Below the pieces are notes generated by a model. The model made no database searches. It saw nothing but the letters and a program-made list of their open reading frames with translations, and was not told the origin of the DNA. Position numbers and translations under genes: made by a program. Positions 27,793 to 36,832 of a stretch of DNA of 64,000 bases are shown here, one piece after another. Source of the DNA: a virus; the IMG/VR virus record IMGVR_UViG_3300030333_001969, positions 1-64,000 of that record. One strand, written 5' to 3'. How positions within the stretch are numbered: position 1 is the stretch's first letter; each line of letters begins with the position of its first letter.

Positions 27793-29211
27793 TCATGCAC
27801 TACTTAGGTTGGTTATCTTACCTTGTCCCTTAAAGAAGGAACAACCAGTCTCAGCAATCGTGCGGTACATTGCCTGATTGCCAAGTTTTGCAACACCGAA
27901 TGGGTTGCCGTGGTCAATACCATCTTCAAAGTATTGGGTGGGCTTCATTACTGATAGCCATATATGGTCTGTGTCCAGAATCAGTATATCGCTTAAATCA
28001 GTAGCAGCAGCCGTCTTTGTGGTAGAAGGCATATCCTTGCAAGGTATGATGGGTATGTCGAAGTAAGTAGCGACTCTAAAGCCGACTTCTGACCCCTTTA
28101 CACCTCTAACACCATTATGGGTAGGGATAATCTCCTTTCTGTCCATAAATCGCTCTTGGGACTGTAGTAAGTCACCAAGATGCTGAATGGTGTCATATCC
28201 TGTTAGGATGACCTTAGGGCTTCCACCTGCTTCTCTAATGTTTCTTAACGCCTTGTTAAGAATGGTTAGAGTTAGTGGTCTTGTAGAAGCATATGAATCA
28301 CCAAAGTCCACATACGAATCAAGATACCCTGCATCAACTGCTTGTGCTAATTTAACACCAGAAGAACCTGCACCATCAACCGTTGGTCTTCTAGCGGTTG
28401 TTCCGAACAAATCAGCCATCTCGTTAGGGAATACGTCTGAACCAGTCTTTGCTTGGTTTAGGAAACCAAAGTCCTCGTTATACATATCCGTTAACTCAGC
28501 AGATGAAGAAACTATCTTCATTAAAGAAGTATAGTTCTGGTCTGCTCTAGCAGCCGAGTTTTCTAGGTTGTAGTCTTCTAAAGGCATTAGAAGCATAGCG
28601 TTCTGCATTTCAGCGTGGTGCTTACCCATATCTTCACGGATTAGAGCGCGAATGTCTCCAACACCGTCATCAATCTTTGCCATCTCAAGGGCCAATTCCG
28701 AGAACTCAAACAGATGAGCAACCGTCTTTGGGCTGGTCTTAAGTTGTGCATAGGTTGGTGTAATAGCAGAAATGGTTCCTGCCGTTGAATCGGCTCCAGA
28801 ATCAATTGCTGCGTTCTCACCATAAGCACCTAAAGCGTCTGGACGTAGTGTATCTGCACCCTTTGCCAGCGTTGCGCTGTCACCGGACATAGAAACTTTA
28901 CTGTTTCCACCGCCACCTGCTCTCTTTTCTAGCACTCTCCACCCAGAAGCCGTATATGGCCTCTTAGCGAGCATTGCAAGAGCATTGCATTCTTGGTTTA
29001 TCATTGACCATACTTTCTTACCGTATGCAATGTTATATAGGGAAGATACTGCCGTTGGGCCAGTTCCAGTCAAAAGTCCGGCTGAACCATCGTGTGAAGA
29101 ACCTAGTCCTCCAACAACACCTGCTGCCTTAAGCAGCGAATTTCCCTGACCGCCCTTAATACCATAAGTTGCGGCTTCCAAATCTTTCATTGACTTAATA
29201 TATCCACTCAT
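27793..29211 (-). CDS. Major capsid protein, HK97-fold type
   Basis: 472 residues; AAGGTGATT precedes ATG 29211. It directly follows the protease-scaffold gene, the usual position. The N-terminal 60 residues are Gly/Ser/Ala-rich (SMKDLEAATYGIKGGQGNSL) and could be a cleaved delta-like domain. The body contains YGKKVWSMINQECNALAMLA near 64, a spine-type helix region (ALIREDMGKHHAEMQNAMLL near 184), and a C-terminal EVGFRVATYFDIPIIPCKDM followed by ILILDTDHIWL. These match HK97-type capsid proteins of archaeal and marine tailed viruses. The codon choice is richer in GC than its neighbours, as for a highly expressed gene. Confidence 0.85.
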   Translation of the reverse strand: MSGYIKSMKDLEAATYGIKGGQGNSLLKAAGVVGGLGSSHDGSAGLLTGTGPTAVSSLYNIAYGKKVWSMINQECNALAMLAKRPYTASGWRVLEKRAGGGGNSKVSMSGDSATLAKGADTLRPDALGAYGENAAIDSGADSTAGTISAITPTYAQLKTSPKTVAHLFEFSELALEMAKIDDGVGDIRALIREDMGKHHAEMQNAMLLMPLEDYNLENSAARADQNYTSLMKIVSSSAELTDMYNEDFGFLNQAKTGSDVFPNEMADLFGTTARRPTVDGAGSSGVKLAQAVDAGYLDSYVDFGDSYASTRPLTLTILNKALRNIREAGGSPKVILTGYDTIQHLGDLLQSQERFMDRKEIIPTHNGVRGVKGSEVGFRVATYFDIPIIPCKDMPSTTKTAAATDLSDILILDTDHIWLSVMKPTQYFEDGIDHGNPFGVAKLGNQAMYRTIAETGCSFFKGQGKITNLSSA

Positions 29212-29222
29212 ATTTAATCACC

Positions 29223-30464
29223 TTAGTTTTCATACTCCGCGATGAAGTTGTGAATCTCTCCCCAAGACATTTCAGATACATCTGGTACTTCAATGGTTTG
29301 GGTCTGAGCCTTAACAATATCATCAGACTGAGCAGTTAAAGACTTCCTAAGAAGAGTAAACTCTTCCTTTAGTGCTTCAACTTCGTTCTTTGCGTCATAC
29401 TCGTTTCGGGCAACAGAAGCCTTTCTTACGTTTTGCTCCTCTACGAACCTTTCCTCAAACCTAGCCTTTAGAGAGTCATAAGCCATCTTCTCTAACTGCT
29501 CTGCTTTGAAAGCCTCGTAAGCCTTCTCTACATTCTCGGTGCTAAGGTCTAGTGTTGAGAAGTCGTCATTTGACCACTCCTTGTATAACTGTCCCATTTG
29601 TGCGCCTTGTGGGTGTTTCTTTGCCGTTGAATCATGGTCAGGTAATCTGCCATCTTCAACGAAACCTTCCGGCCCCGTTTTGCCTTTGGTTGTATTATCG
29701 AAGTCAGACTCTTCTAGGTCATCGGAATCGGACTCTTCTAAGTCCATACTTTCCTTTGCGCCATCATACTCATCTCCTTCGCTTCCTTCGGAGTATTCCA
29801 TGTCTTCAACGTCACCTTCTTCTGCCATAGGCACATCAACGTCATCTTCCATGCTACTCTCATCCTTTTTGAGGTTGTTAACTTCTGCCATAAGGCCGTT
29901 AAGTTCCTCAAGTGCTTTTTCCAATCTCTCAGTCATGTCACTCTTCTCCTCCTTTAATATGTCAAACTTTGCTTCTGGGTTTATTCCTTTCTCACAAATT
30001 GTTACTTCATGGAGTTCTAATTTATCTATCTCATTATACTGGCCTAACTCTTCACTAGTTTTTTGCCTCTTTGATAATGCTTGTCCACCTATGCTGAATG
30101 AACGTAAGGTTCCTTTTCTGATACCTCTTTGAATTTCTTTTGCTTTTTCTATGTCATCTCTTAGTTTAATAACAACATAAAATCCTACATCGTCTACTTG
30201 TGTTTTATGAAGATTTCCAGATTTATCTCTATACTTCTCTATTACATCTCCGACTTGAACGTTTGAATGATTTGACATTACATTTCTATATTTGGGTGTT
30301 GTCATATATTTATTTACTGCTTCTTCTAATGCTTTCAAAGTAATTAAATCATTTTGTTTATCTACTATTTCTATTGAAGCGTATCCACCAATAACTAAAT
30401 CATCTGATTTTAATATCCTAAAGTTTCCTTCTGTATCCGACTTCAGCAGTTGGGCTTCCGACAC
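29223..30464 (-). CDS. Prohead protease fused to scaffold
   Basis: 413 residues. Residues about 1-135 look like an HK97/XkdF-type prohead serine protease: GYASIEIVDKQNDLIT near 27, His66 in MSNHSNVQ, and candidate Ser122/Ser124 in GTLRSFSIGG. Residues 150-400 are acidic and helical (long Glu/Asp/Ser runs near 205-260, coiled segment near 340-390), as expected for a scaffold that fills the prohead and is degraded by the protease. The C-terminus, SEMSWGEIHNFIAEYEN, closely resembles the N-terminal W-tag found in about 25 other products. The early LLKSD also echoes the end of the tag. It sits directly before the capsid gene. Confidence 0.82.
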   Translation of the reverse strand: MSEAQLLKSDTEGNFRILKSDDLVIGGYASIEIVDKQNDLITLKALEEAVNKYMTTPKYRNVMSNHSNVQVGDVIEKYRDKSGNLHKTQVDDVGFYVVIKLRDDIEKAKEIQRGIRKGTLRSFSIGGQALSKRQKTSEELGQYNEIDKLELHEVTICEKGINPEAKFDILKEEKSDMTERLEKALEELNGLMAEVNNLKKDESSMEDDVDVPMAEEGDVEDMEYSEGSEGDEYDGAKESMDLEESDSDDLEESDFDNTTKGKTGPEGFVEDGRLPDHDSTAKKHPQGAQMGQLYKEWSNDDFSTLDLSTENVEKAYEAFKAEQLEKMAYDSLKARFEERFVEEQNVRKASVARNEYDAKNEVEALKEEFTLLRKSLTAQSDDIVKAQTQTIEVPDVSEMSWGEIHNFIAEYEN

Positions 30465-30503
30465 ATTCCCACTTCCTTAATTTACTATATGAATGCCACG
30501 ATA

Positions 30504-33026
30504 TTACGCAACTTGCATGGTTAACTTTTTATGCCTGTCTTCAGTAATATCCCATATTCCTTCATCTTTGTCTTTATCTAACATCTTTTGTTTGATTCCT
30601 GTCCAAACAACCCATGTATCTTGTTCTTTAACAGGAACCACTCTAAAGTGTAATCTAGTTTCAAACTTATCCCCATTTATTTTATATTCGTGATAACCAT
30701 GCCTTTGAACACCTAACTCAATTTCTCCAGAATCTAACAATTTATCTCTTGTTGTCTTTGTAGAAACTTGTGCAGGAAACTTACCAGACTTGCCAAACAG
30801 ATTATAAATATCTTCAGCATCTTCAATATCAATTGTCCACGCCATTTCTTTATCGGGCGTTCTAATAATCATTTCTAAGTTATCATCACTACCATGATAT
30901 AATAAGAACTTACCCTTCTTTGGAGTCTTTTCTGCTTTAATAAGTTTATCTTTATTTGCAGTATATTTATCTTTAGTTACCTTGATAAAATCATCATAAT
31001 CATTCATCCAGTTAACCATTCTTTTGATGTCTCCTGTCCATAAATCTTCAACTAACTTAGGTATCTTCTCTTTACAGAAATTAAATATTTCATTTATATG
31101 TATTCCTTTTTCTTCTGTATCTATTTCTTGTAAGTATGCTTTAATTGCTACTCTAGCATCCCCAGACTTTGCCTTCATTAACTCTTCAATTTCATGCTTC
31201 CACATATCCATGTCGGCTAAAGCATTCTTTTCCATTAGAGAGTCTCCACTAAAACCATAAACAGTAAAGCCTTCAAAGTCAGATTTCATTATAATATCTG
31301 CTTCACCGTGAACACCATCAGTTATTACAAACTTTGTTAATGCGTCTTCAACTTCATACTTTAATGATTTCCTGCCTTCTTTAGATAATAGGTCTAATGT
31401 AATTAGTTTCTCTGGTGCTTCTACTTCTGGTATTTCAATCACTTTAGCAGTATACAGTTTATACCCACCATTGTTCTTTCTAACTTCATCAACCTTAACC
31501 CTTACAATATCTCCAACATCTACCTTTTCTTTAGTATTCAATGCTTTACCAACTGCTAGATATTTAAGGCCATCTAATTCTGTTCCACCATGTTCTCTTG
31601 CTTCTTCTCCGCTAAGTGGCCCTGCTCCTAAAGTATAAGAATTAAGGTTAGACTTCGTAGATTTCTTATCTAATACAATTAAATCTAAATCTACAAATTT
31701 CTTTAATTTAATCCACTTGGGGTTTTTCTTACTTCCTTTGTAGTAAGTAGATTCTATGTCTTTAATAACAACTCCTTCTGATGTTGGTAATTCCATAATA
31801 TCTTTAGAATACTTTTCTATTTCTGCTAATGAATCTGCTATCCTAGTATTCTTTTTATTTGGGAAAGACAATTCATCAGAAGAATGCTGTGCTAACTGAT
31901 AAAATAGAATATTTATTCTTTCTCTTAATGGGGTATCAGTTACATTCTTTCCTTCGTGATGTAATATATCAAATACCCTAGCCTTTAACTTTGCTTCTGG
32001 ATATTTTCCTTTGAATAGATGTGCAATAGTATCTGCACGATGTAATGGTTCGTCTTTATCATATAATATTATTTCAGCATCAAAGATGCTATCACCAAAC
32101 CTCTTTTGTTCTAGTTTATCAACAATGTCTTTACATTTGGAAGTAATATCTTTTTCATTATATGAATAAATTTTAACCTTGTCTTTTATTTTATGTAGTT
32201 GAACTCTAATGCCATCATATTTTTCTTGAACTACCCATTCTCCACTAAATCCTTTTAAGTCTTTAATATCATTTACTTCAAATATTCTATACATGGGTTT
32301 GTTTGGAATTACAAAATCTGTTTCTTCTTTTTCTTTTTCAGACTTTTCTTTTTTCTTTTCTTTCTTTAATCTGATTGCTACTAACTCTTCCCAATCTTCT
32401 TCTGTATTGTCCACTAAGAAAACTTTCTTTAATAATTCCAATGCTGGCTTAAACTTAGGTTTAACCTTAGAAGTATCCTTATCATCTCCATAGTGTTCTA
32501 TAATGTAAATAGGTATATCATCTAACCTAAGGTCTAACCCCATAGCCCCTTCAGAAATGTTGCCTATGTTTATACCATGTTTTTCCCAAGCAGCAGCAGA
32601 TATACTGTGTGCGTGTGTGCGTAAAGCATAGTGTATGAACATAGCATATATAGAGGGTTCAGACACAAACGTTTCTATAACGTTGTCACCCAATTGTTTA
32701 GCAAAGGGGTCATTAACTTCTTCAGAATTATAACGCAATCTTTTAATCTGAGCATACAATTCTCTTGCTTGACTAGATTCTGCATCAAGGGCATTCTTAT
32801 CGAAAACAGTTTCTTCATCTAAATATCTTTTCATTTCATTAGTAAAACTACTAAGACCATCAAAATCATCTCTTATCTTCTTAACAGACTTTCTCCATTC
32901 TTTACCGTATTCATCAGGGTCTTCTCTCGCAGATAGATATTTGTATCTTACATCTTCATAAAAGTCAAGGACACGCTTCGCCAGCCCTGTATTCTTTTTG
33001 CGAAAGAAGACCCCAGATTGTGGCAA
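30504..33026 (-). CDS. ATP-dependent DNA ligase with extra domains
   Basis: 840 residues. The nucleotidyltransferase core spans about 245-445: motif I EKYDGIR (Lys269 is the expected adenylated residue), motif III FDAEI (315-319), motif IV EGVVIK (417-422) and motif V WIKLKK (438-443). An OB-type domain follows to about 555. The N-terminal 240 residues (YALRTHAHSISAAAWEKHGI) are unlike standard DNA-binding domains. The C-terminal 280 contain LYHGSDDNLEMIIRTPDKEM and YHEYKINGDKFETRLHFRVV, a domain I did not recognise. The gene lies in the head operon, next to the protease and not with replication genes, so the ligase may act on packaged or injected DNA. Ligase activity is well supported; the late role is inference. 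Confidence 0.88.
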   Translation of the reverse strand: MPQSGVFFRKKNTGLAKRVLDFYEDVRYKYLSAREDPDEYGKEWRKSVKKIRDDFDGLSSFTNEMKRYLDEETVFDKNALDAESSQARELYAQIKRLRYNSEEVNDPFAKQLGDNVIETFVSEPSIYAMFIHYALRTHAHSISAAAWEKHGINIGNISEGAMGLDLRLDDIPIYIIEHYGDDKDTSKVKPKFKPALELLKKVFLVDNTEEDWEELVAIRLKKEKKKEKSEKEKEETDFVIPNKPMYRIFEVNDIKDLKGFSGEWVVQEKYDGIRVQLHKIKDKVKIYSYNEKDITSKCKDIVDKLEQKRFGDSIFDAEIILYDKDEPLHRADTIAHLFKGKYPEAKLKARVFDILHHEGKNVTDTPLRERINILFYQLAQHSSDELSFPNKKNTRIADSLAEIEKYSKDIMELPTSEGVVIKDIESTYYKGSKKNPKWIKLKKFVDLDLIVLDKKSTKSNLNSYTLGAGPLSGEEAREHGGTELDGLKYLAVGKALNTKEKVDVGDIVRVKVDEVRKNNGGYKLYTAKVIEIPEVEAPEKLITLDLLSKEGRKSLKYEVEDALTKFVITDGVHGEADIIMKSDFEGFTVYGFSGDSLMEKNALADMDMWKHEIEELMKAKSGDARVAIKAYLQEIDTEEKGIHINEIFNFCKEKIPKLVEDLWTGDIKRMVNWMNDYDDFIKVTKDKYTANKDKLIKAEKTPKKGKFLLYHGSDDNLEMIIRTPDKEMAWTIDIEDAEDIYNLFGKSGKFPAQVSTKTTRDKLLDSGEIELGVQRHGYHEYKINGDKFETRLHFRVVPVKEQDTWVVWTGIKQKMLDKDKDEGIWDITEDRHKKLTMQVA

Positions 33027-33028
33027 AA

Positions 33029-33259
33029 CTATCCCTCAGACTCAGTTACCTTTGTTTTTTGTTCATCCATTCCTTTTACGTCTGGAACAGATTCAGCCTT
33101 GGGTTTTTTAGCCTTAACAGTTTCACCGTTAGAATCTTCTGGTTCAAAGACTTGATTGCTTAACATAGAAAGAACTTCTGTTCCTTTCTTAGCAGCCTTA
33201 GTCATTAACTCTTCTAACTTTTCTTCTTTCGTCACCTTTACAGGAAGTCCGTCATACAT
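33029..33259 (-). CDS. Small charged protein
   Basis: 76 residues starting MYDGLPVKVTKEEKLEELMT. A helical N-terminal half is followed by a Lys/Glu/Pro-rich, probably disordered tail (KAKKPKAESVPDVKGMDEQK). It overlaps the stop of its upstream neighbour by 1 nt. A scaffold or head-assembly accessory role is possible from position. Not recognised. Confidence 0.5.
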   Translation of the reverse strand: MYDGLPVKVTKEEKLEELMTKAAKKGTEVLSMLSNQVFEPEDSNGETVKAKKPKAESVPDVKGMDEQKTKVTESEG

Positions 33260-33495
33260 TAATTACTCCCCTCCATTCTTGCTACCATTTCATTAATATC
33301 TGCCCAATCCATTTTGGCAATATCATCAACAGTAGTGCCCCCTGTGCTAGTTGTTGGTACAGGGGTGTTTGCAACCACATAACCTGATTTCATCAGTAGG
33401 TTGTCCTTATTGTAAACGGCCTTTTCTAACTCGTTTACCTTACTCACTAACTCCTTCATAAGAAGAAGCATTTCGTTATCTGTGCTTTCACTCAT
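33259..33495 (-). CDS. Small coiled-coil protein ending in a W-tag-like peptide
   Basis: 78 residues from ATG 33495 (MSESTDNEMLLLMKELVSKV); a start three codons earlier (33504) is possible. A leucine-heptad helix (LLLMKELVSKVNELEKAVYN) is followed by a Thr/Gly linker and a C-terminus DIAKMDWADINEMVARMEG. That end matches the protease-scaffold C-terminus (SEMSWGEIHNFIAEYE) in spacing of M, W, acidic residue and I. It could be a minor scaffold or an adaptor that binds the same partner. Confidence 0.55.
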   Translation of the reverse strand: MSESTDNEMLLLMKELVSKVNELEKAVYNKDNLLMKSGYVVANTPVPTTSTGGTTVDDIAKMDWADINEMVARMEGSN

Positions 33496-33823
33496 CTTTT
33501 TCATCTCCTAAATCACCTTTACTCTTAGGATAAATAATCCCCTTAAGTTGGCGATATAGAATCTCATAATCTTTTCTAAGTTCAGATGCTGCCGCAACCA
33601 AAGAAAGATTTGTTTCTTCAATTTTCTCCATCTTCTTCTTATCTGACTTTTCTACATCAAGTGATTTTATTTCATCCAATAAATCACCCAATCGGGTAAA
33701 GTCTTGTCCCATATATTCCGTTGGTTGAACAGATTGACAAAGTTTCTTAATCTTCTTCTTTTGTTTTTTATCAACCTTTTCCAACAACGGGCTGTCTTCT
33801 TTCAATATAACGTTTTCCCACAT
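33488..33823 (-). CDS. W-tag protein with coiled coil
   Basis: 111 residues starting MWENVILKEDSPLLEKVDKK, a clear W-tag. A helical body follows (LGDLLDEIKSLDVEKSDKKK, LVAAASELRKDYEILYRQLK). It overlaps the next gene's start by 8 nt. Function unknown; the tag and neighbours suggest a head-associated protein. Confidence 0.55.
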   Translation of the reverse strand: MWENVILKEDSPLLEKVDKKQKKKIKKLCQSVQPTEYMGQDFTRLGDLLDEIKSLDVEKSDKKKMEKIEETNLSLVAAASELRKDYEILYRQLKGIIYPKSKGDLGDEKDE

Positions 33824-33826
33824 ATT

Positions 33827-35866
33827 CTACACGTCCTTCCAATTCTCTAATAATTGTTCTACTTGAGGAATTCTTTGAAATGCTTGTATTTGTTGTTTAT
33901 ATTTCTTTTGTAAATCATACATTCTTTGCATTCTATCTTGAGACTTGAACTTCTCAAACAAGTCATCCATCTTGTCTTGATATTTGAACTTTCTATCTTG
34001 AGTCATCTTATTGTAATATGGGTCGCCTCTTCCCGGATTAATTAATCTCAACAGTTTACGATAATCGGCTGATTGTTTGAATCTATCTATTTCTTTTTGT
34101 ATCTTTTCTTCAACATTCTTTAAGTTAGTTTCTGCTCCCTTTAAAGACGTTTCTGATACTTCGTCCTTCATGGTTTCTAAATTAGCAGTTAATTTTTCTT
34201 TACCAAATCTTTTAACGCGAGATAAGTCTACATTTTCTGATATGGTTTTAAATCCAGTAGGACTATCTTTATCTCTCACCGTTCTAGTTTCAACAGGGAA
34301 AAGAATGTTCTTTTCTCTTTCTTCTTGTGCTAAAAGTTCTTTTGCTTGTTCTGCAAAAAATTCTTGTTCCCATTTCTTTTCCTCATCTGATTTAGGTCTT
34401 CTCATTACATTATCATATAATTCTTGAGTTTCCCTTCTTTGTTTTGTCTTTTCATGTGCTTGAGTTTTATATTTGTTGTAGTCAGCAATATTTTCTTGTA
34501 GGCCCTCATACCACTCTACTAGGGTTTGTAATTCTGGAAACTGTGTTAGTGATTCATCTACATTTTTGTCACTATTATCATTTATGATTGCTTCTAATTT
34601 TTCTATAGCAGACTTATGATTTATTACATTTTCATATTCTTCTTCTATCTCTTGAACAACATCAATTATTTTTTCTGCCCTAAAATCATCAAAGTCTTTT
34701 CCTTTCTTTTCAGATGCAGACAGTTCATCATATTGTGCCCTAATATTTGTATCTAATTCCTCTATGCTCCAAAAAGTATTACCGTCTTCTTCTTCTATAA
34801 ATTCATCAACAACATCGTAAAATTTGCCATCTTCAGATATGCTTTTTTCAAACTGCTTTACTAATTTATTAAAATGAACAGCAGAATTTGCTTGAGAATA
34901 TTTATACTTATCTTCATTTAATTGCTTTATTAATTTTGGAACAGTTGCCCTATCAGTTTTCTTTGCAGCAATTCTTTGTTGTACCCTTCTTAATTTTAAT
35001 GAACTAGGCAACCCTCTTCCAAACTCGGACTTCATAAATCTTGCAAACTTATTATATAAATCAGTTTTCTTTTTCTTTCCACCATCGTGAACAATTAATT
35101 TGTCTATAATAAATGGATGAACTGTTTTCTTTCCTTTCCACATTGATTCATCTAACTTGAGTAAAAACTTACTCGTATGAATATTATGTTCCTTTAACTT
35201 TTTTCTATCTGAATCTGTTAACTGTATGCCGTCATCTAATGCTAATAATACTTCATTTAATACTTTTTCTTGAAGACTCATATTTCTACCGGAGTCTCTT
35301 TGTTTAGGAGAACTTGCTATTATTTTAGTGACTTTAGAAATTACCTCCCATTCCTTTTCATTCATCATATTTTTAAGAGCAAATAGATTACTTCTGATAA
35401 ATTTAACATCACTTACTTTTAATCCTTTAGGTTTTTCAGAACCGCCCCATTCATCTTTAATTTCTTTTGCGGTCATCGCGATTTGAGGAAGGTTAGTTCT
35501 TTTAGAATACGTTAGAAACTCTTCACTATGTTTTGGTTTTGCAGAATAATCTGCTCGCCTTATTTTAAACTTCTTTATTACGTTTTTGAGAACCTTTTGA
35601 ACTTGTTCTAAAGTTAAATCATTCTTTGCCAACATGGTTTTATATTGTTTTTTTGATAACAACCTGTAAAGTTCTGTTTCTGCCGTAGCACCCCTTCTTT
35701 TAGTTTTCTTAGGTGTGAATGCTGTTTTGGCATGAGAACGGGCTTGTTCTGTTGTAAACCGTTGCTTACCTGTTTTTTTGTTTTTTAATTGAAGTAACCA
35801 TTTAACATAATCTTTTTCAGATTTAAATTTTTCTGTTATATCTTCCTTCAACAAAACTTCGCCCAT
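33827..35866 (-). CDS. Large charged coiled-coil protein with W-tag-like start
   Basis: 679 residues from ATG 35866 (MGEVLLKEDITEKFKSEKDY), with GGGGTGA 6 nt upstream. The frame also opens at a GTG at 35875, which is part of that ribosome-binding site. The start is a W-tag variant in which Gly-Glu replaces the Trp context. The next residues (KQRFTTEQARSHAKTAFTPK) are basic and common in marine viral proteins. Most of the body is Lys/Glu-rich helix (residues 330-650). It has the look of an internal head or core protein. Not recognised. Confidence 0.55.
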   Translation of the reverse strand: MGEVLLKEDITEKFKSEKDYVKWLLQLKNKKTGKQRFTTEQARSHAKTAFTPKKTKRRGATAETELYRLLSKKQYKTMLAKNDLTLEQVQKVLKNVIKKFKIRRADYSAKPKHSEEFLTYSKRTNLPQIAMTAKEIKDEWGGSEKPKGLKVSDVKFIRSNLFALKNMMNEKEWEVISKVTKIIASSPKQRDSGRNMSLQEKVLNEVLLALDDGIQLTDSDRKKLKEHNIHTSKFLLKLDESMWKGKKTVHPFIIDKLIVHDGGKKKKTDLYNKFARFMKSEFGRGLPSSLKLRRVQQRIAAKKTDRATVPKLIKQLNEDKYKYSQANSAVHFNKLVKQFEKSISEDGKFYDVVDEFIEEEDGNTFWSIEELDTNIRAQYDELSASEKKGKDFDDFRAEKIIDVVQEIEEEYENVINHKSAIEKLEAIINDNSDKNVDESLTQFPELQTLVEWYEGLQENIADYNKYKTQAHEKTKQRRETQELYDNVMRRPKSDEEKKWEQEFFAEQAKELLAQEEREKNILFPVETRTVRDKDSPTGFKTISENVDLSRVKRFGKEKLTANLETMKDEVSETSLKGAETNLKNVEEKIQKEIDRFKQSADYRKLLRLINPGRGDPYYNKMTQDRKFKYQDKMDDLFEKFKSQDRMQRMYDLQKKYKQQIQAFQRIPQVEQLLENWKDV

Positions 35867-35877
35867 TGTTCTCACCC

Positions 35878-36087
35878 CTAATAGAAAGGAATATTTTCTT
35901 TCTTCTTTCTATTTGCCTTTTTGTGTGCAATCACATTAGGCACATTATTTGGTTGCTTCCTTACCTTTGTGTTTGGGTCGGTTGCCACCATATCATAACT
36001 CCTACTTTGAGTTATTTCTCTTTCATTGTGAATCTTGTTAACTTTCTTAACAAGTTCCTGCTTTGCTCTTTTTATCTCGTCTGTCAT
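35878..36087 (-). CDS. Small basic protein
   Basis: 69 residues starting MTDEIKRAKQELVKKVNKIH, ending in a basic tail (NVIAHKKANRKKKENIPFY). No W-tag. It could bind nucleic acid by charge, but no family was recognised. It is packed within 1-11 nt of both neighbours. Confidence 0.5.
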   Translation of the reverse strand: MTDEIKRAKQELVKKVNKIHNEREITQSRSYDMVATDPNTKVRKQPNNVPNVIAHKKANRKKKENIPFY

Positions 36088-36088
36088 T

Positions 36089-36832
36089 TTAACGCCTCTT
36101 TGGGTCTAAATATGCACTACCTCTAGTTTCTGAATATTCGACTGGGATTTTCTTTCCACTAGCGAGTAATTTTTGGTAGTCTCTCCATCTTTTAAAGTTA
36201 TGTTTGAAAAAGGTATATGGAGGATGGGTTTCTGTGTCTTCTCCTGTTCCTTTTATTACTACATCAAACTCAAACCATAGTAGTTCTTCAAAGATTGAAT
36301 TTAATTTTCTTCTTACGTCACTTCTAGCCCAAGAACCTATTTCTACCCAAGTCTTCCATCTTCTATTAAATTCTACACTAGGATAGGTTGATTCTACTCT
36401 TGGATAATATCTTTGTCTTCCATATCTATTAGGGTCAGAAGTATGTGCCCTACGACCATATCTTTTAGTGCTAAAAAATCTCTCTAAGAAGTGAAAGAAT
36501 TGTGCAGGACTACTGTATGGTGGATTGGGTTTTGTTGGTTTATGTGACCATCCTTTTTTATAACGATTTTTACTTGCAGCCTGCCATAAAGTAGTATATG
36601 CCTCATCAATTTTCGGCTTTAATGATGTCCATTTTTGCTTGAAAAACTCTAAATCTTTACTAAAATCTTCGTCCTTCATTTTCTCCTCTCTTTCGCCTAA
36701 ATACTCTTTTATCTTTCTAGTATTTTCTTCTCTTGTTGCAGTAAAATCTTGTATTGAACCACCACCGTCTAAAACTGTTTTCATCCAATCAGGAAGTTCT
36801 TCATCCTTTTTAATGATTAATGTCCAACTCAT
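36089..36832 (-). CDS. W-tag protein next to portal
   Basis: 247 residues starting MSWTLIIKKDEELPDWMKTV, overlapping the portal stop by ATGA. The middle is rich in aromatic and basic residues (FSTKRYGRRAHTSDPNRYGR, RKLNSIFEELLWFEFDVVIK). The region after the portal often encodes head-morphogenesis proteins, and this may be one, but no MuF-type motif was seen. Confidence 0.5.
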   Translation of the reverse strand: MSWTLIIKKDEELPDWMKTVLDGGGSIQDFTATREENTRKIKEYLGEREEKMKDEDFSKDLEFFKQKWTSLKPKIDEAYTTLWQAASKNRYKKGWSHKPTKPNPPYSSPAQFFHFLERFFSTKRYGRRAHTSDPNRYGRQRYYPRVESTYPSVEFNRRWKTWVEIGSWARSDVRRKLNSIFEELLWFEFDVVIKGTGEDTETHPPYTFFKHNFKRWRDYQKLLASGKKIPVEYSETRGSAYLDPKRR

